Positions 40,856 through 51,599 of a stretch of DNA of 64,000 bases are shown here, piece after piece. The notes beneath the pieces are model-generated. The model worked only from the letters and a program-made list of their open reading frames with translations, searched no databases and was not told the DNA's origin. The stretch comes from Arenicellales bacterium (GTDB lineage Bacteria; Pseudomonadota; Gammaproteobacteria; Arenicellales; JAJDZL01): NCBI GenBank assembly GCA_958295885.1, contig OY282380.1, forward strand, positions 1,302,001 to 1,366,000. The letters are read 5' to 3'. The number at the start of each line of letters is the position of its first letter. Position 1 is the first letter of the stretch. Both the position numbers and the translations under genes were made by a program.

Positions 40856-42379
40856 ATGAATAAGGGAATCGTAACTGCAGGTCATCCAAAAACAGCTGAA
40901 GCTGCTTCAGAAGTCCTAAAAGCGGGTGGAAACGCATTTGATGCGGCGATTTCTGCTTTGTTCAGCGCAAGTCTAGTTGAACCTGCGCTTGCGTCCTTGG
41001 GCGGAGGTGGGTTTTTAATGTCCCTGCCAAAAGACTCTCCGCCAGTTCTGCTCGATTTTTTTGTTCATTCACCGTCAAAAGCAAAAAATCTGGATGACAT
41101 TGACTATCGCGCCTTCATCTGTGACTTTGGGAGCACCCAACAGGAATTCGTCATCGGTTCCGGAACAAGCGCCGTACCAGGTTATGTTAAAGGAATTTTT
41201 GAAATTGCCGAACGGTTTTCATCAATGCCAATGACAGAATTGATTCAGCCCGCGATCAGTCTCCTGAAAGAAGGAATCGTCATCACCGAAATTCAATCGC
41301 GCATTATCGGTGTTCTGGCGCCGATCTACCTCAGTTCGACAATGTCAGATATGTTCGAAAGCAAGCTTGAACCCGGAACCACAATCAAAGCCGGAGAAGT
41401 CATTCATTACCCGGATTACGTTGATCTGTTGGAAACATTGGCTATTGAAGGCGAGGATTTGTTTTACCGCGGCGAAATTGCAAAAGCGATACACGAATTA
41501 TCCTATTCCGGAGGACTGATCACTTATGACGACATGGTCAGTTACACCGCAGAGTATCGAAATCCTCTGCAGGTGGAATTCAAAAAAAACACCGTATTTC
41601 TGAATCCTCCTCCCTCCAATGGAGGAATTTTGATTGCACTCGGTCTGACGCACTTGAACTCCATAAATTTGAATCAAACGACACAAGGATCAGCCGGTCA
41701 CATTAAGGTAATTTATGATGCTTTGGCTGGTTTGGATCAACTAGACAGCGAAATATTCAGCAGAGGCGACGTCGACCTGCAAGAATTGACGGGCATGTAT
41801 TTCCAAACTCTGCAAAATCATCTGCAGTCGCCAAATGGAACGACGCATATTTCAATCATCGACAATGAGCGGAATGCTGTCTCCGTTTCGGTAAGCAACG
41901 GGGAGGGCTGCGGCTCGATGATTCCGGGGACTTCGGTGATGATGAACAACATGATGGGAGAACACGACGTCAATCCACATGGCCTGGCGAACTGGCATCG
42001 CAACACTCGACTCAGTTCACTTATGTCACCGAGCGTTTCAGTTGATCGGGATTACAGTCTGATCTCACTTGGCAGCGCTGGATCCAATCGGATACCTACC
42101 GCGATGCTGCAGGTACTAGTGAACTTGATACAGTATCGCGCATCAGTTGAAGACGCCGTTCTACATCCGCGACTTCACGTTCATCAAGGAAACATTTACC
42201 TGGAAAACCTCCCTGAGTTCACGCAGTTTGTCGATTGTTTTCGAGACTGCGACAACACTACTTTGTTCCCGGATCGGAACTTTTACTTCGGTGGAGTGCA
42301 GGCAGCAAGATGGTCAAGGAGAAACATCGAAGGCTGCGGAGATGTTCGAAGGGGCGGCGCAGCTGTCTTTCTTGAGTGA
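40856..42379 (+). CDS. Gamma-glutamyltransferase family protein
   Basis: A 507-residue Ntn-hydrolase. The N-terminal part has VTAGHPKTAEAASEVLKAGG, NAFDAAISALFSASLVEPA and LGGGGFLM, as in gamma-glutamyltranspeptidases. The catalytic Thr is in NGTTHISIIDNE at about residue 328, where the precursor would cleave itself. The family transfers or hydrolyses gamma-glutamyl groups, usually from glutathione. No signal peptide is visible, so this member may act in the cytoplasm, unlike E. coli Ggt. The linker after FFVHSPSKAKN differs from classical Ggt and substrate may differ. The MFS gene that follows overlaps by four bases, suggesting a joint function. Confidence 0.82.
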   Translation: MNKGIVTAGHPKTAEAASEVLKAGGNAFDAAISALFSASLVEPALASLGGGGFLMSLPKDSPPVLLDFFVHSPSKAKNLDDIDYRAFICDFGSTQQEFVIGSGTSAVPGYVKGIFEIAERFSSMPMTELIQPAISLLKEGIVITEIQSRIIGVLAPIYLSSTMSDMFESKLEPGTTIKAGEVIHYPDYVDLLETLAIEGEDLFYRGEIAKAIHELSYSGGLITYDDMVSYTAEYRNPLQVEFKKNTVFLNPPPSNGGILIALGLTHLNSINLNQTTQGSAGHIKVIYDALAGLDQLDSEIFSRGDVDLQELTGMYFQTLQNHLQSPNGTTHISIIDNERNAVSVSVSNGEGCGSMIPGTSVMMNNMMGEHDVNPHGLANWHRNTRLSSLMSPSVSVDRDYSLISLGSAGSNRIPTAMLQVLVNLIQYRASVEDAVLHPRLHVHQGNIYLENLPEFTQFVDCFRDCDNTTLFPDRNFYFGGVQAARWSRRNIEGCGDVRRGGAAVFLE

Positions 42380-43545
42380 AATTCTATCTTCACTCACTAA
42401 TACCTGAACCTGAGCGTCGCCGGGTTCTTCTCTCCATCATTGGAGTTGTTTCGGTTTATGGACTGACCATTGGATTCATCTATCCACTCGTCAGTCTGAA
42501 AATGGAACTGCGTGGATTCTCATCGACTTCGATCGGGGTGATGGGCTCCCTGCCTTTTGTCGCATCTATTATTTTTTCTCCGATCACACCTCTCATAATG
42601 CGCTACGTCAATCCAACAAAATTGGTTTTCGCATCAATTGCCGCCGACATCTCCCTGGTTTTGCTAATGGCTTTGATTGACAATATTTATGTCTGGTATG
42701 TCTGTCGTTTCTTGATGGGACTTGCCGGCACTGTGCTGTTCATCGTGAGCGAGACCTGGATCAATGAGATCGCAGAAGACCGCGTACGAGGACGAGTGCT
42801 GAGTTTGTACACGTTTACGATCAGCGCAACGTGGAGCATATCTCCGATGTTTATATTTGTCTTAGGCGCAGAAGGTGCGTTGCCTTTCATTGTCGCAGCA
42901 GCGTTGATGACTTTGAGCATCTATCCGCTTCGATGGACGAAAGACTCGAGTCCTGATTATTCCGGCAGTCGAGTTTCACATGTCACTAAATTCATCTTCT
43001 TGGCACCGACTGCAGTAGCAGCAGCCGCCTTGATGGCATTTGAAGAAGCTTCAGTTCTCACAATGCTTCCGGTTTACGCTCTTCGAAACGGTTTAACAGA
43101 GCAGTCTTCGGCGCTTTTTCTGACTGTGCTTGCTCTTGGCTCAATGGCCGTACAGCCAATAATCGGTTCGCTAGCCGACAGATTCAATCGATACAACCTG
43201 TTGATTGGCAGTGCGGTCCTAGTGATGTTGGGTGCAATATTGTTGCCTGTGATTATCCAAACTAAAATTTCGGTCTGGATCGTGATGTTCATATGGGGTG
43301 GAGTCATATCTGCAATTTACACGCTTGCACTGATCATCATTGGACATCGATTTCGAGGTGCTCAGCTGGCCGCTGGAAATGCCGCATTTGGATTAATGTG
43401 GGGACTGGCGGGTGGACTGGCGCCAATTTCAGGCGGGGTCGCCATGACCATCTGGGACCCAAACGGCTTTGTAGTCGTCCTGACAGCAGCAACAGTCGCC
43501 TTCATCGCGTTGGCTGTCGTGCGTCGTCTGCTTCAACAAGCCTGA
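42376..43545 (+). CDS. MFS transporter
   Basis: A 389-residue protein with about 12 hydrophobic segments, the usual length for a 12-helix major facilitator. The loop between helices 2 and 3 and the GLAGTVLFIVSETWINEIA segment resemble the YfkF/UMF-type sugar or drug MFS group, in which ETW-x-NE marks helix 5. It begins with GTG that overlaps the gamma-glutamyltransferase stop (GTGA), so the two are co-translated. Transport of a gamma-glutamyl product or amino acid is a reasonable guess but not shown by sequence. Confidence 0.85.
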   Translation: MKFYLHSLIPEPERRRVLLSIIGVVSVYGLTIGFIYPLVSLKMELRGFSSTSIGVMGSLPFVASIIFSPITPLIMRYVNPTKLVFASIAADISLVLLMALIDNIYVWYVCRFLMGLAGTVLFIVSETWINEIAEDRVRGRVLSLYTFTISATWSISPMFIFVLGAEGALPFIVAAALMTLSIYPLRWTKDSSPDYSGSRVSHVTKFIFLAPTAVAAAALMAFEEASVLTMLPVYALRNGLTEQSSALFLTVLALGSMAVQPIIGSLADRFNRYNLLIGSAVLVMLGAILLPVIIQTKISVWIVMFIWGGVISAIYTLALIIIGHRFRGAQLAAGNAAFGLMWGLAGGLAPISGGVAMTIWDPNGFVVVLTAATVAFIALAVVRRLLQQA

Positions 43546-43569
43546 CAGGTTTCAACCGACAGTTCTGGT

Positions 43570-45654
43570 CTAGAGATCGCCTGCAAGTTCAGCCAGTTCC
43601 TGAAGTAATTCATCCAGCGAATCAAACGGTGGTGAACAGCTCGTTTCACGGCATAGATAAGCTACCGTCCCATCCCGACTTTTCCGGTCAAATAACTCTC
43701 CAGGCAAAAATTCAGCACTAGCTTGAATTGGATATATCATCAATTGCAAAGGTTTCACCTCGGTGCAGACTTTCGCCCATTCATTCAATTCATCGCCCTC
43801 TCCGCGAATGACCAACAAAGGTCTTGGGTACAGCCGCTGTTCCATGCCACAGATGAGAGAACCATATGCGGACGGAATATTTGGAGCTGACAGGCACAGC
43901 ATATCCGCCGCTCTTCCCGCTGCCAGCTCGTATCGGAGATCACCGATCAAGTACGCTGTCTTGTAGAGAACCTGAACTGCCACACCGTTTCCCGATGGCG
44001 TGGCTTCATCATGTGTTGGAATCGATCGAAACAATAGTTTTTCATGATCATCAGAAGTGAAGCTGAAGCCGCCGTCTTCCATTTCGAAGTGACGCAGCAT
44101 TACTTCAACGAGGTCGATAAGAAACTTCATGTCGGCATCTTTCCAGCGGAAATTCAGCAGTTCCAGAACCCCATCGGCTAAAAATACGTAATCATCCAGA
44201 TAAGCGTTCAGATGCGCTCTATCATCTTTTGCGGTTGCAAACAGCCTTCCATTTTTCCACATGTTCTCCTGAATGAATTTCAATGATTTTTCTGCAGATT
44301 CAATGAAATCCGGCCGATTCAACAATCGACCAGCCCTTGCCATGCCTTTGATCGTCAAACCATTCCATGAAGCCAGTATTTTCTCATCTCGGTGCGGTCG
44401 TTCTCTCTTGTCCCGTATCAGAAACAGCTTGCGACGGGCCTTTTCTAAATCATGTTCGATCTGAGGCAATGAAAAGCCTGTTCTTTCTGCAACGGTTTCC
44501 AGTGAATTTACGATTCTGAAGTGCCATTGGCCTTCGAAATTGGGAGTGCCGCGAAGACCGTATCGAATTTCCAAGATCCGAAATTCGTCTGGGGTTAACG
44601 ACTTGAGCAATTCTTCCCGCGACCAAATATAGAATTTTCCTTCCTCGCCCTCTGAATCCGCATCCAAAGAAGAATAGTAGCCGCCAAATGGCGATTGCAT
44701 CTCCCGCATCAACCAATTTGCAGTCTGTATCGCATAATCATGAAAATGACGCTGTCCCGGGAAAAAACCCGCATCCACATAAATCGGCAGCAAAAGTGCG
44801 TTGTCATAGAGCATTTTTTCAAAATGCGGGATTTCCCATCTGTCGTCCACCGAATACCGACAAAACCCTCCATCAATTTGATCCCTCAGTCCACCTTCAG
44901 CCATGGCGTCCAAGGTGTGCACTGCCATTGAAAAACTTCGCTGCTGCAAGTTCTCATCTTCGAATTCTCGCTGCGTAAACGCCAGCAAAAATTCGAGCTG
45001 TGTCGACTGTGGGAACTTCGGAGCGCCACCAAACCCGCCATAAACAGGATCATACTGTTGAATCAATGTCCGAACCGCGAGTTCCATGAGGAGATTTTCT
45101 TCTGACAGTTCTTCGTGAGACTGCACCTTATTGACCATCTCGAACGCTTCTTTCATAATTCGATTATGTCGTTTCATGTCTCCTTTCAACTGTTCGTAAT
45201 GGTCGGTGATTCTCCTTAGTATCATGCTGAAGGACATCATTCCCCGAACGGGCTTGTCGGGGAAATAAGTCCCGGCGTAGATGGGAATATGCTCATCCGG
45301 CGTTATGAAAACAGTGAGAGGCCAACCGCCGGTTCTTTTGGTCAACAGCTGGTGGGCAGTCTGATAGATCTTGTCCAAATCGGGCCGTTCTTCCCGGTCG
45401 ACTTTGATGCATACATAATTTTCATTCATCAACTCTGCGGTCGACTCGCTTTCGAATGACTCCCGTTCCATGACGTGACACCAATGACAGGCGGAATAAC
45501 CGATAGACAGCAGAATGACTCTGTCTTCTCGCTCCGCTCGTTCCAAGGCTTCACTTCCCCACGGATACCAGTTCACCGGATTGTATGCATGCTGCAGCAG
45601 ATAGGGACTTGTTTCGTTAATTAATCGATTGGGTTTTCCTTGGTTTTTGCTCAC
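43570..45654 (-). CDS. DUF255 / spermatogenesis-associated protein 20-like thioredoxin-fold protein
   Basis: A 694-residue protein of the YyaL/SPATA20 family. The N-terminus is a thioredoxin-like domain ([20 protein letters not shown], then [17 protein letters not shown] with the CHWC active motif). The long C-terminal part is an alpha/alpha toroid like N-acylglucosamine epimerases ([36 protein letters not shown]). Widely conserved in bacteria; its reaction is still not established. Length is typical (about 680-700). Monocistronic, convergent with the MFS gene. Confidence 0.9.
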   Translation of the reverse strand: MSKNQGKPNRLINETSPYLLQHAYNPVNWYPWGSEALERAEREDRVILLSIGYSACHWCHVMERESFESESTAELMNENYVCIKVDREERPDLDKIYQTAHQLLTKRTGGWPLTVFITPDEHIPIYAGTYFPDKPVRGMMSFSMILRRITDHYEQLKGDMKRHNRIMKEAFEMVNKVQSHEELSEENLLMELAVRTLIQQYDPVYGGFGGAPKFPQSTQLEFLLAFTQREFEDENLQQRSFSMAVHTLDAMAEGGLRDQIDGGFCRYSVDDRWEIPHFEKMLYDNALLLPIYVDAGFFPGQRHFHDYAIQTANWLMREMQSPFGGYYSSLDADSEGEEGKFYIWSREELLKSLTPDEFRILEIRYGLRGTPNFEGQWHFRIVNSLETVAERTGFSLPQIEHDLEKARRKLFLIRDKRERPHRDEKILASWNGLTIKGMARAGRLLNRPDFIESAEKSLKFIQENMWKNGRLFATAKDDRAHLNAYLDDYVFLADGVLELLNFRWKDADMKFLIDLVEVMLRHFEMEDGGFSFTSDDHEKLLFRSIPTHDEATPSGNGVAVQVLYKTAYLIGDLRYELAAGRAADMLCLSAPNIPSAYGSLICGMEQRLYPRPLLVIRGEGDELNEWAKVCTEVKPLQLMIYPIQASAEFLPGELFDRKSRDGTVAYLCRETSCSPPFDSLDELLQELAELAGDL

Positions 45655-46075
45655 AGCTCCCCCCTAACAATCCAAGACACCTTTATGACGGTCTTTCTGG
45701 TGTCGACATGCTTTTCACTAGACCTACCCATGCATTCTGAGCGGATTAACTGGGTGATTCAGGTGTAATCCCACACGTCAGCCAAGATGCTCCTCCAAAC
45801 CGTGCCTAAGCTTGGAGAAACGCTGAACATTTCCGATGACTACTAAATTTAATTGATTAACATCAATTAGTTAGTATTTCAATCATAGCCACATTAACGT
45901 ATGTCCAAATGTTAACTTTAGGGAATTATATACTTAAGATGACAATTGAAAACTGTTTCAAATATTTAGAGCGATTAGAAAGCTTTGATTTAGGACGATA
46001 TGTTAGAACAGCCAAAGCTACTTGCTCTGAGGTGGCTTCTTTATAGTTGGCTTTGTAGATTTTTTCTGCTTTTTT
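45655..46075. other. Junction between core genes and the defence island
   Basis: About 420 bases, AT-rich toward the right. Near 45678 there is a GACACC...GGTGTC stem-like pair. Base composition falls here (more A/T on the island side), consistent with a boundary of acquired DNA. No gene seen. Confidence 0.4.
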
Positions 46076-47467
46076 TCATTTTTCATTCTCGACAAATCCG
46101 AATAGTTGATGTTTGTCCATCCAATCAGTAGCCAATTTTTCGCTGTGTTCAATCGCTAAATCTATGGCCTGTTTCGCAAGATCCAGTAAGTGGTTAGATC
46201 GCTGATGCAAAAGAAAAGATTTGGCGACATTTCGCTGAATTTGAATCTGTTTAACTTCTGGCAAAATTGGAATTAGTAATTCTTCTACTTGGTCGAGTCG
46301 CCAATGAAGTATTACGGAACCACCTGCATCACGATTAATCTGCTCTTTTGATAGAATCGAATTTAGTACCAGTGTTAGATACTCATTATTGATATTGTAT
46401 GATTTGTTCATCAGTCGAAGTATACCGCTCGATGGAATCATTTTTGAAGGTGATTGATCCAGATAATATGCTATTCCTGGCGTAGCATCCTTGCTGAGTA
46501 ATATTTCTCCTTTTTGAGGTTGATGCCGTATGTTTTTCTGGTACAGAAATTCTGAAATGTATTTTTCCTCAGTAATTTCAAATTGGCTTAGATTGCTCAC
46601 ACGAATAAACGGGATGCCTTCTTCCATATATTCGCGACTGCCAACTTCTACACATTTCTTTATAGTTACTACATTGCCCAGTTCATTCCAGCCTCCCGAA
46701 TAGGAAAGAATGGAATTGACAATCTCGTTATATTTCGGCTGGAAATATTCAGCGTCATTACGAGCGGCTCTTATTGTGTCAACATAGTTCTTAACAAATG
46801 TTAGTTGGTGTTTAGGGTTCCAGTTCATTAAACCGAGTTCGGAGAGAAGAATAGTTTGAGCTTGTTGAAATTCCTGTCTTGCTAAAATTCGTAGTGTTAA
46901 AAATTTATCAATTAATTTCTTAATTCTTTTTCTGAAATTTGGCGTTGAAACCAAAATGGGCACATTTTCTATGTGAGAACGGCTAACCGCAGGATACATA
47001 GTTGCTTTTGTTGCGCGTACCAAACATTTGGTAAAGTAATTGGTTTTACAAAAAGCATATAAATATTCTGCTTCGATTCCACACGCTCTCAATATTGACA
47101 ATCCACTGCTACCGATAATTTTATCTTCTGTAATAAATGCTACTGCATTCCTGTTTGGCCTTACAGTAGAAACTGCAACATCTTTCTTCGATAGAATGCT
47201 ATGTGCTCTATCCGGTTCCTCACTTTTCCTCACAAATTTTGTTTTATACCCCGAATAGTTAATGTTAGAAATTTCCAAATAATCAAAATCTCTATTGATC
47301 GGTGATGATCTAATATTAGCGATTTTTGAATCTACAAAGTTTCCAATTTTGTGCTGATTTGAGACAAGAGAAGAATTCTTGAGAAACAACGGGTGCCAGA
47401 ATTCCGCATCTATCCTACAGTCCTGTTCTTTTTTTGTATCACTGTAGTTTGCAATCGAATATTGCAT
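46076..47467 (-). CDS. Restriction-modification specificity subunit (HsdS-like)
   Basis: A 463-residue protein with two target-recognition domains in tandem, each followed by a helical spacer. The halves are about 20-205 and 225-440; spacer helices read KLIDKFLTLRILARQEFQQA and RSNHLLDLAKQAIDLAIEHS. Such subunits recognise a bipartite DNA sequence and guide the methyltransferase. Partner: the fusion gene upstream, whose in-frame stop would be at 47473, five bases before this ATG, so translation is coupled. Phase state of the partner may affect how much of this subunit is made. The plan is close to BcgIB and type I HsdS. Confidence 0.85.
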   Translation of the reverse strand: MQYSIANYSDTKKEQDCRIDAEFWHPLFLKNSSLVSNQHKIGNFVDSKIANIRSSPINRDFDYLEISNINYSGYKTKFVRKSEEPDRAHSILSKKDVAVSTVRPNRNAVAFITEDKIIGSSGLSILRACGIEAEYLYAFCKTNYFTKCLVRATKATMYPAVSRSHIENVPILVSTPNFRKRIKKLIDKFLTLRILARQEFQQAQTILLSELGLMNWNPKHQLTFVKNYVDTIRAARNDAEYFQPKYNEIVNSILSYSGGWNELGNVVTIKKCVEVGSREYMEEGIPFIRVSNLSQFEITEEKYISEFLYQKNIRHQPQKGEILLSKDATPGIAYYLDQSPSKMIPSSGILRLMNKSYNINNEYLTLVLNSILSKEQINRDAGGSVILHWRLDQVEELLIPILPEVKQIQIQRNVAKSFLLHQRSNHLLDLAKQAIDLAIEHSEKLATDWMDKHQLFGFVENEK

Positions 47468-47472
47468 TCTCT

Positions 47473-49574
47473 CTACTCTAACCAGAACGATAATTTTTCA
47501 CTTTTCGCCCATTCAATAAACGCCTCTGCAACTCCATCGGGCAATTCTCCATCATTGTTGTGCAAGTCGTGATTAACAATCAAATGACCGTACTTGTCCA
47601 GTTTGTATTGACCGTTTTCGTTTTCAACGTAAATGTAATTTCCAGAATTGTCTTTACCTCCAATTTCTGAGACAGCAAAAAAGATTGGATAATCATCAAC
47701 TTTTGTACAAAGAATTCCACCATCTTCCCCCCCCCCCACTTCTGCGCAAACAGCACGCTCGTTTTGGTACCAGTATGGGGTTTAAATGTATTAATATGCA
47801 AACCCACGACGGCAAGGATACGGCAATGTTTTGCAATAAACTCGCGGATGTATTTATCGGTAGTATTGTTAAATCGCCCTTGCGGTAAAACAATTGCCAT
47901 GCGTCCACCTGGCTTAAGAAACTGCAAATTTCTTTCAATAAACAGAATATCTCGCCCAACTTTGGTTCTTACTTTACCTTTGTAGGTGAAGCTGAGTTCA
48001 TAATTGTGCAAAATACGGCTATCTTTGATGTCACCGGCAAATGGGGGATTTGCCATGAGAATGTCAAAATTAAAGAGTTTGTTTTCGCCTTCCTCAGCCC
48101 TTAATTTTTTTAATCGTTCAAAACCTCTTCCATAGGTGTTTATCCAATTCGAGTCGTATTTGGATTTATCACTCCAGCGTTTAAAGTCTAGTGTGTTTAG
48201 ATGCAGAACATTACTTTCACCATCGCCTGCGATGAGATTCAGAGTTCGAGCAACTCTGACGGTTTTTTCGTCAAAATCAATGCCAAAGACTTTTAGAACA
48301 TGTTGTTTGTCACTATCCGACATGTCTTCGTTGGTAAATAGGTGCCCCGTGAGTTTGAAAATCGTATGTACGGGGAAACCACAACTACCGGAAGCTGTAT
48401 CAATCATATACTCACCAGCTTTCGGATTAAGCATCTGCACACACATATCGATCACATGACGGGGAGTAAAATACTGTCCTTTTTCTCCCTTGGCGGATTT
48501 GGTGACTAGATATTCAAAGGCTTCGTCTATCACAAGCAAATTGGAATTAAATAACTTGACGTCCTGTAAACTTGAAACACAAATTGCAAGATGGCTATCA
48601 GACAATTCAAAGGTTGACCCTTCAGGAAATACGCCTTTCCACTGCTCCCTTGCCCGATTGAATAAGTCTTGAATTTTATTTTTTAATTCGGTGTCAGTTT
48701 GCCCAGTATTTCTAAATTCCAAAATCCGAAAGTGATCGTCATTAATTTTGCCAACTGTTTTTTTGAAATTGTCGTAATTCTGGGTATCAAAATAGTCGGG
48801 GGTACTTCTATATGGAATGTCGGGTATAAAAGTTTGCAGGAAATAATTGATAATACCCTTATCCCGCTGACTTAGAAATTCGTCAAAGAGTTTTGTAAAT
48901 ATAAGCTTAAAAACTTCTTCGAATACATCTACACCTGCATTAGCGAGAACCTCATCTTCCATTTCCAAAATTATTTCTTTTAAGGATTTACGCTCATTAG
49001 CAATTTTGTCCTTGATTATGAGATCTTTTAATGTGAAACGTTCACTGAGGATATCCTTGAGACTTTGTCCTGCCTTCGGAATATTAGTGATAGCTTCAAA
49101 GTAGTTTGGATCTTTACGGTGATAATGAGATATTTGCTTTCCATTAGTCCATACTCCAATTGGCGCACCCGTGGCATTACAATACGAACGAAGTTGATTC
49201 TTACCGTCTTTCAGCTTTGGTTTTTTCAATTCAATGATGATATAAGCTGAATCGGGGCGATCTTTGTCGAAAACGACAATATCGGCTTTTTTCTTTTCTC
49301 TGCCGAAGGTGACTGAAAATTCAAATGCCAATCGCTTCTTTTGGTATCCATAATGATCAATTAGACGTGTTGCATAAATCTGGCGGATGATTTCTTCTGG
49401 TTTTAACTGAATATCTTTACTTCGGACAATGCATTTAACAAATGGCGTCAGATTACCCCTATAGTACTTAGTGAAAACTCTTTCGCCTAAGTTCTTAACT
49501 TCTATTGGTGAAAATAGTCCAATATGATGCTTGCTACCTTTAAGTACTGTTGCAATTGAGTCTTGTTTAGCCAT
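47473..49574 (-). CDS. Nuclease-N6-adenine methyltransferase fusion, out of frame at an 11-G tract
   Basis: About 700 residues when read through. The N-terminal domain is a PD-(D/E)xK nuclease of the HsdR-N type (KKADIVVFDKD near 110, YIIIELKKP near 130). A helical linker leads to an N6-methyltransferase: motif I DTASGSCGFPVH (about 405 from 49628) and NPPF (about 526). This is the BcgIA-like layout: cutting and methylation in one chain without an HsdR translocase. After FAQKW a run of 11 G (47727-47737) shifts the frame, giving a stop near 47580. With 9 or 12 G the last 85 residues (CTKVDDYPIFFAVSEIGGKD) continue to 47473. Start: ATG 49574, with alternatives at 49628 (TTG) and 49589. Confidence 0.85.
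47727..47737. repeat. Poly-C/G tract of 11 in the restriction-methylation gene
   Basis: Eleven consecutive C on the plus strand (G on the coding strand). A change of +1 or -2 would restore the reading frame, so replication slippage here would switch the C-terminal part on or off. The count could also be a homopolymer sequencing error. Confidence 0.85.
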
Positions 49575-49639
49575 TAAATTTCTCATTCGTGTTCTTAAGA
49601 GGAGGTAATTCTCCCTTAATTTTGTCAAACAATTTCATC

Positions 49640-49915
49640 CACTAACTATATTCAATCAACCATCCACGCCAGATACTAACTTTTTGAATCTCAAATTTTT
49701 GTTGACCATTATTTCAACCAAGAATTCCATCTGTTCAATAGTATCTAACTCACGGAGATTATGCTTGCCTTAAAATTCGATTATGTAACGACGCAGATGC
49801 TTCTTACTGATTTTGTGAAATGTGCCTTGGTCAAACCTTTTTAATATAGCCCAAAATAATTCAATTGCATTATTGTGAGCCTGCTCTTTCAAATATTAAT
49901 GATTGTATTGTTTCA
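49640..49915 (-). pseudogene. IS1595-family (IS1016-like) transposase C-terminal fragment
   Basis: On the minus strand the sequence gives AHNNAIELFWAILKRFDQGT, then FHKISKKHLRRYIIEF, a stop, and GKHNLRELDTIEQMEF. These are the exact segments that close IS1016-like IS1595 transposases. Only the C-terminal quarter is present. Its subgroup matches the truncated gene at 19890-20652, so the two may be pieces of formerly identical elements. Confidence 0.8.
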
Positions 49916-49930
49916 ACGTAACGACTCTCT

Positions 49931-49940
49931 CCCCCCCCCC
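49931..49940. repeat. Poly-C tract of 10 outside any intact gene
   Basis: Ten consecutive C next to the transposase fragment. It does not interrupt a gene I can recognise. It is useful as a control for the idea that long G/C runs in this genome are always functional. Confidence 0.8.
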
Positions 49941-50496
49941 AATCGGGCAGGCTAGTTCTTGGGGAAATTAGTTTGGAATGATTTAATTTGGATTGGGCGA
50001 GCGTTTCCACCGCATTGCCATTGAGTGCGATTCCCTAATCCGAAATCAGGAATGACAATATAGAAGAAAGCCTTGTACAAATAATGCGTAAAAAAATTCT
50101 TCAGCATCAGCAAATGGGTGATAACTGAAACAACCCAAAAAAAATACAAGGCTTATGAACATTCTCCCCCTGCAAAACAGCTGGCAGCAATCGCAACTTG
50201 ACTTTCCGCGCCGGTTTGGTGTTGCCTGTGGATTGATTCAAACGCTTGGTATAGAAAGAATTCGTCAATCGTTTCATGCCCGCTCCGGGCAGTAATCGCG
50301 GCTGCCGGCCAAGCATTCTCATCAGCACCTTCACGCTGATGAAACACGAGGGTACGAAGTGTCTGGAGGATTTCCGTCATCTGCACCGCGCGAGCTGGGG
50401 CTGATGTAACTGATGATATGGAATCTCACCCCTCCAGTAACAGAGTCTAAAATTGAAGTTACATTAACTATAGACTCAATCCAGAGAGGTGAGAAT
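49941..50496. other. Stretch upstream of the IS110 remnant
   Basis: About 550 bases. Two overlapping minus-strand frames near 50107-50386 look like parts of one frameshifted protein, but I cannot name it. The last 30 bases carry GAGAGGTG, a good ribosome binding site for the transposase start at 50497. Confidence 0.4.
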
Positions 50497-51261
50497 ATGA
50501 ACTATACAACGCTTGGCTTGGACCTTGCAAAGAGCATTTTTCATTATGTGATCATCAATGTCCACAATCAAGTGATCCAGCAAGGGAAATCAAGGCGAAA
50601 TCAGCTGCTGGAGCTGCTGTCGAACCTGGAAGTTGGTCGTGTCAAGATGGAAGCGTGTTCCAGTTCCCACAATTGAGGGCGGAAGCTGCAGGAGCTGGGG
50701 CATGTGGTGATGCTGATTCCAGCGCATAAAGTCAAACCTTATGTACAAGGTCAGAAAAACGATATGAATGATGCGCTCGCCATCGGCGCAGCGGCCGGGG
50801 TCGAAAACAGTGCCGGTCACGACCTTGGCGCAGCAGCTGGCCTGCGGTCTTAGCAACCGCCGCGAACTGAAGATCAAACAGCGCACGCAGTTGCGCAATT
50901 CAATCCGCAGTCAGTTGGCGGAGTACGGTTTGGTGACGCGGCAAGGCAAGGCTGCGCTGTATGGCTTGATCGGTCGGGTCCTGGCCGGTGAGACGGAATT
51001 GCAGGGGTCTTTGGCAATGGAGACGTTGACACAGGATTTCAAGTTGCTGCGGCGCTGGATGAAATGATTGGAGTTCATAATCGGCAGCTCCGAGAGCCGG
51101 TGCAGCACGACGTCAACATCAAGCGCCTGCAGCAGATTCTGGGCAACGGCGCACAGTTCAAATGCGCTCGTGCGATGTCATCGTGGCAGGGGCTGGCAGT
51201 GGTGCGCGTGGCTTGGGTAGTGCTGTCACAACAGATCGATTACAATCCTCGTCAGATCTAG
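50497..51261 (+). pseudogene. IS110/IS1111-family transposase, broken
   Basis: The ATG at 50497 follows GAGAGGTGAGAAT. The first 60 codons (YTTLGLDLAKSIFHYVIINV) match the IS110 RuvC-like N-terminus, with the first catalytic Asp in GLDLAKS. A stop follows at about 50675. After it come LIPAHKVKPYVQGQKNDMND and ALAIGAAAG, the second acidic block, and another stop. The C-terminal Ser region LGNGAQFKCARAMSSWQGL is found near 51140-51190 in a third frame. Several stops and shifts make the gene dead. Confidence 0.85.
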
Positions 51262-51599
51262 GCAGCCCAGTGTAAACACCGAAAATAACAAAAAAAAGGA
51301 TATAAAAACAAGAGGCTCCGTGGGTGCCGTTGAAACCAAGAAATGATTCGAACCGGGAGCAAAGCGCTTCCCGCTGAAAAACGAGTCAAACAGTAAGAAT
51401 TCTGCGAGGGCATGGGAAGAAACTGAAACCCCACGAGAGTCTTAGAACTCGAGAAACTGATTAGGATCCTGTGCGCGAAAATCATCGAGGCTCGACGAAC
51501 TGAAGAATTCGTCATCAAGAAGTCGGATATATGACAGCAACCCAAATGTTGTTCAATGCGTGATCTGATCTTGCAATGACGTGAGATTCCATATATGTT

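Noticed and set aside
43293..43721. 142-codon plus-strand frame overlapping the MFS and DUF255 genes
   Set aside because: Out-of-frame shadow of the MFS gene.
46076..49628. Classical three-subunit type I restriction system
   Set aside because: No HsdR helicase gene is present, and the methylase already carries a nuclease-like domain.
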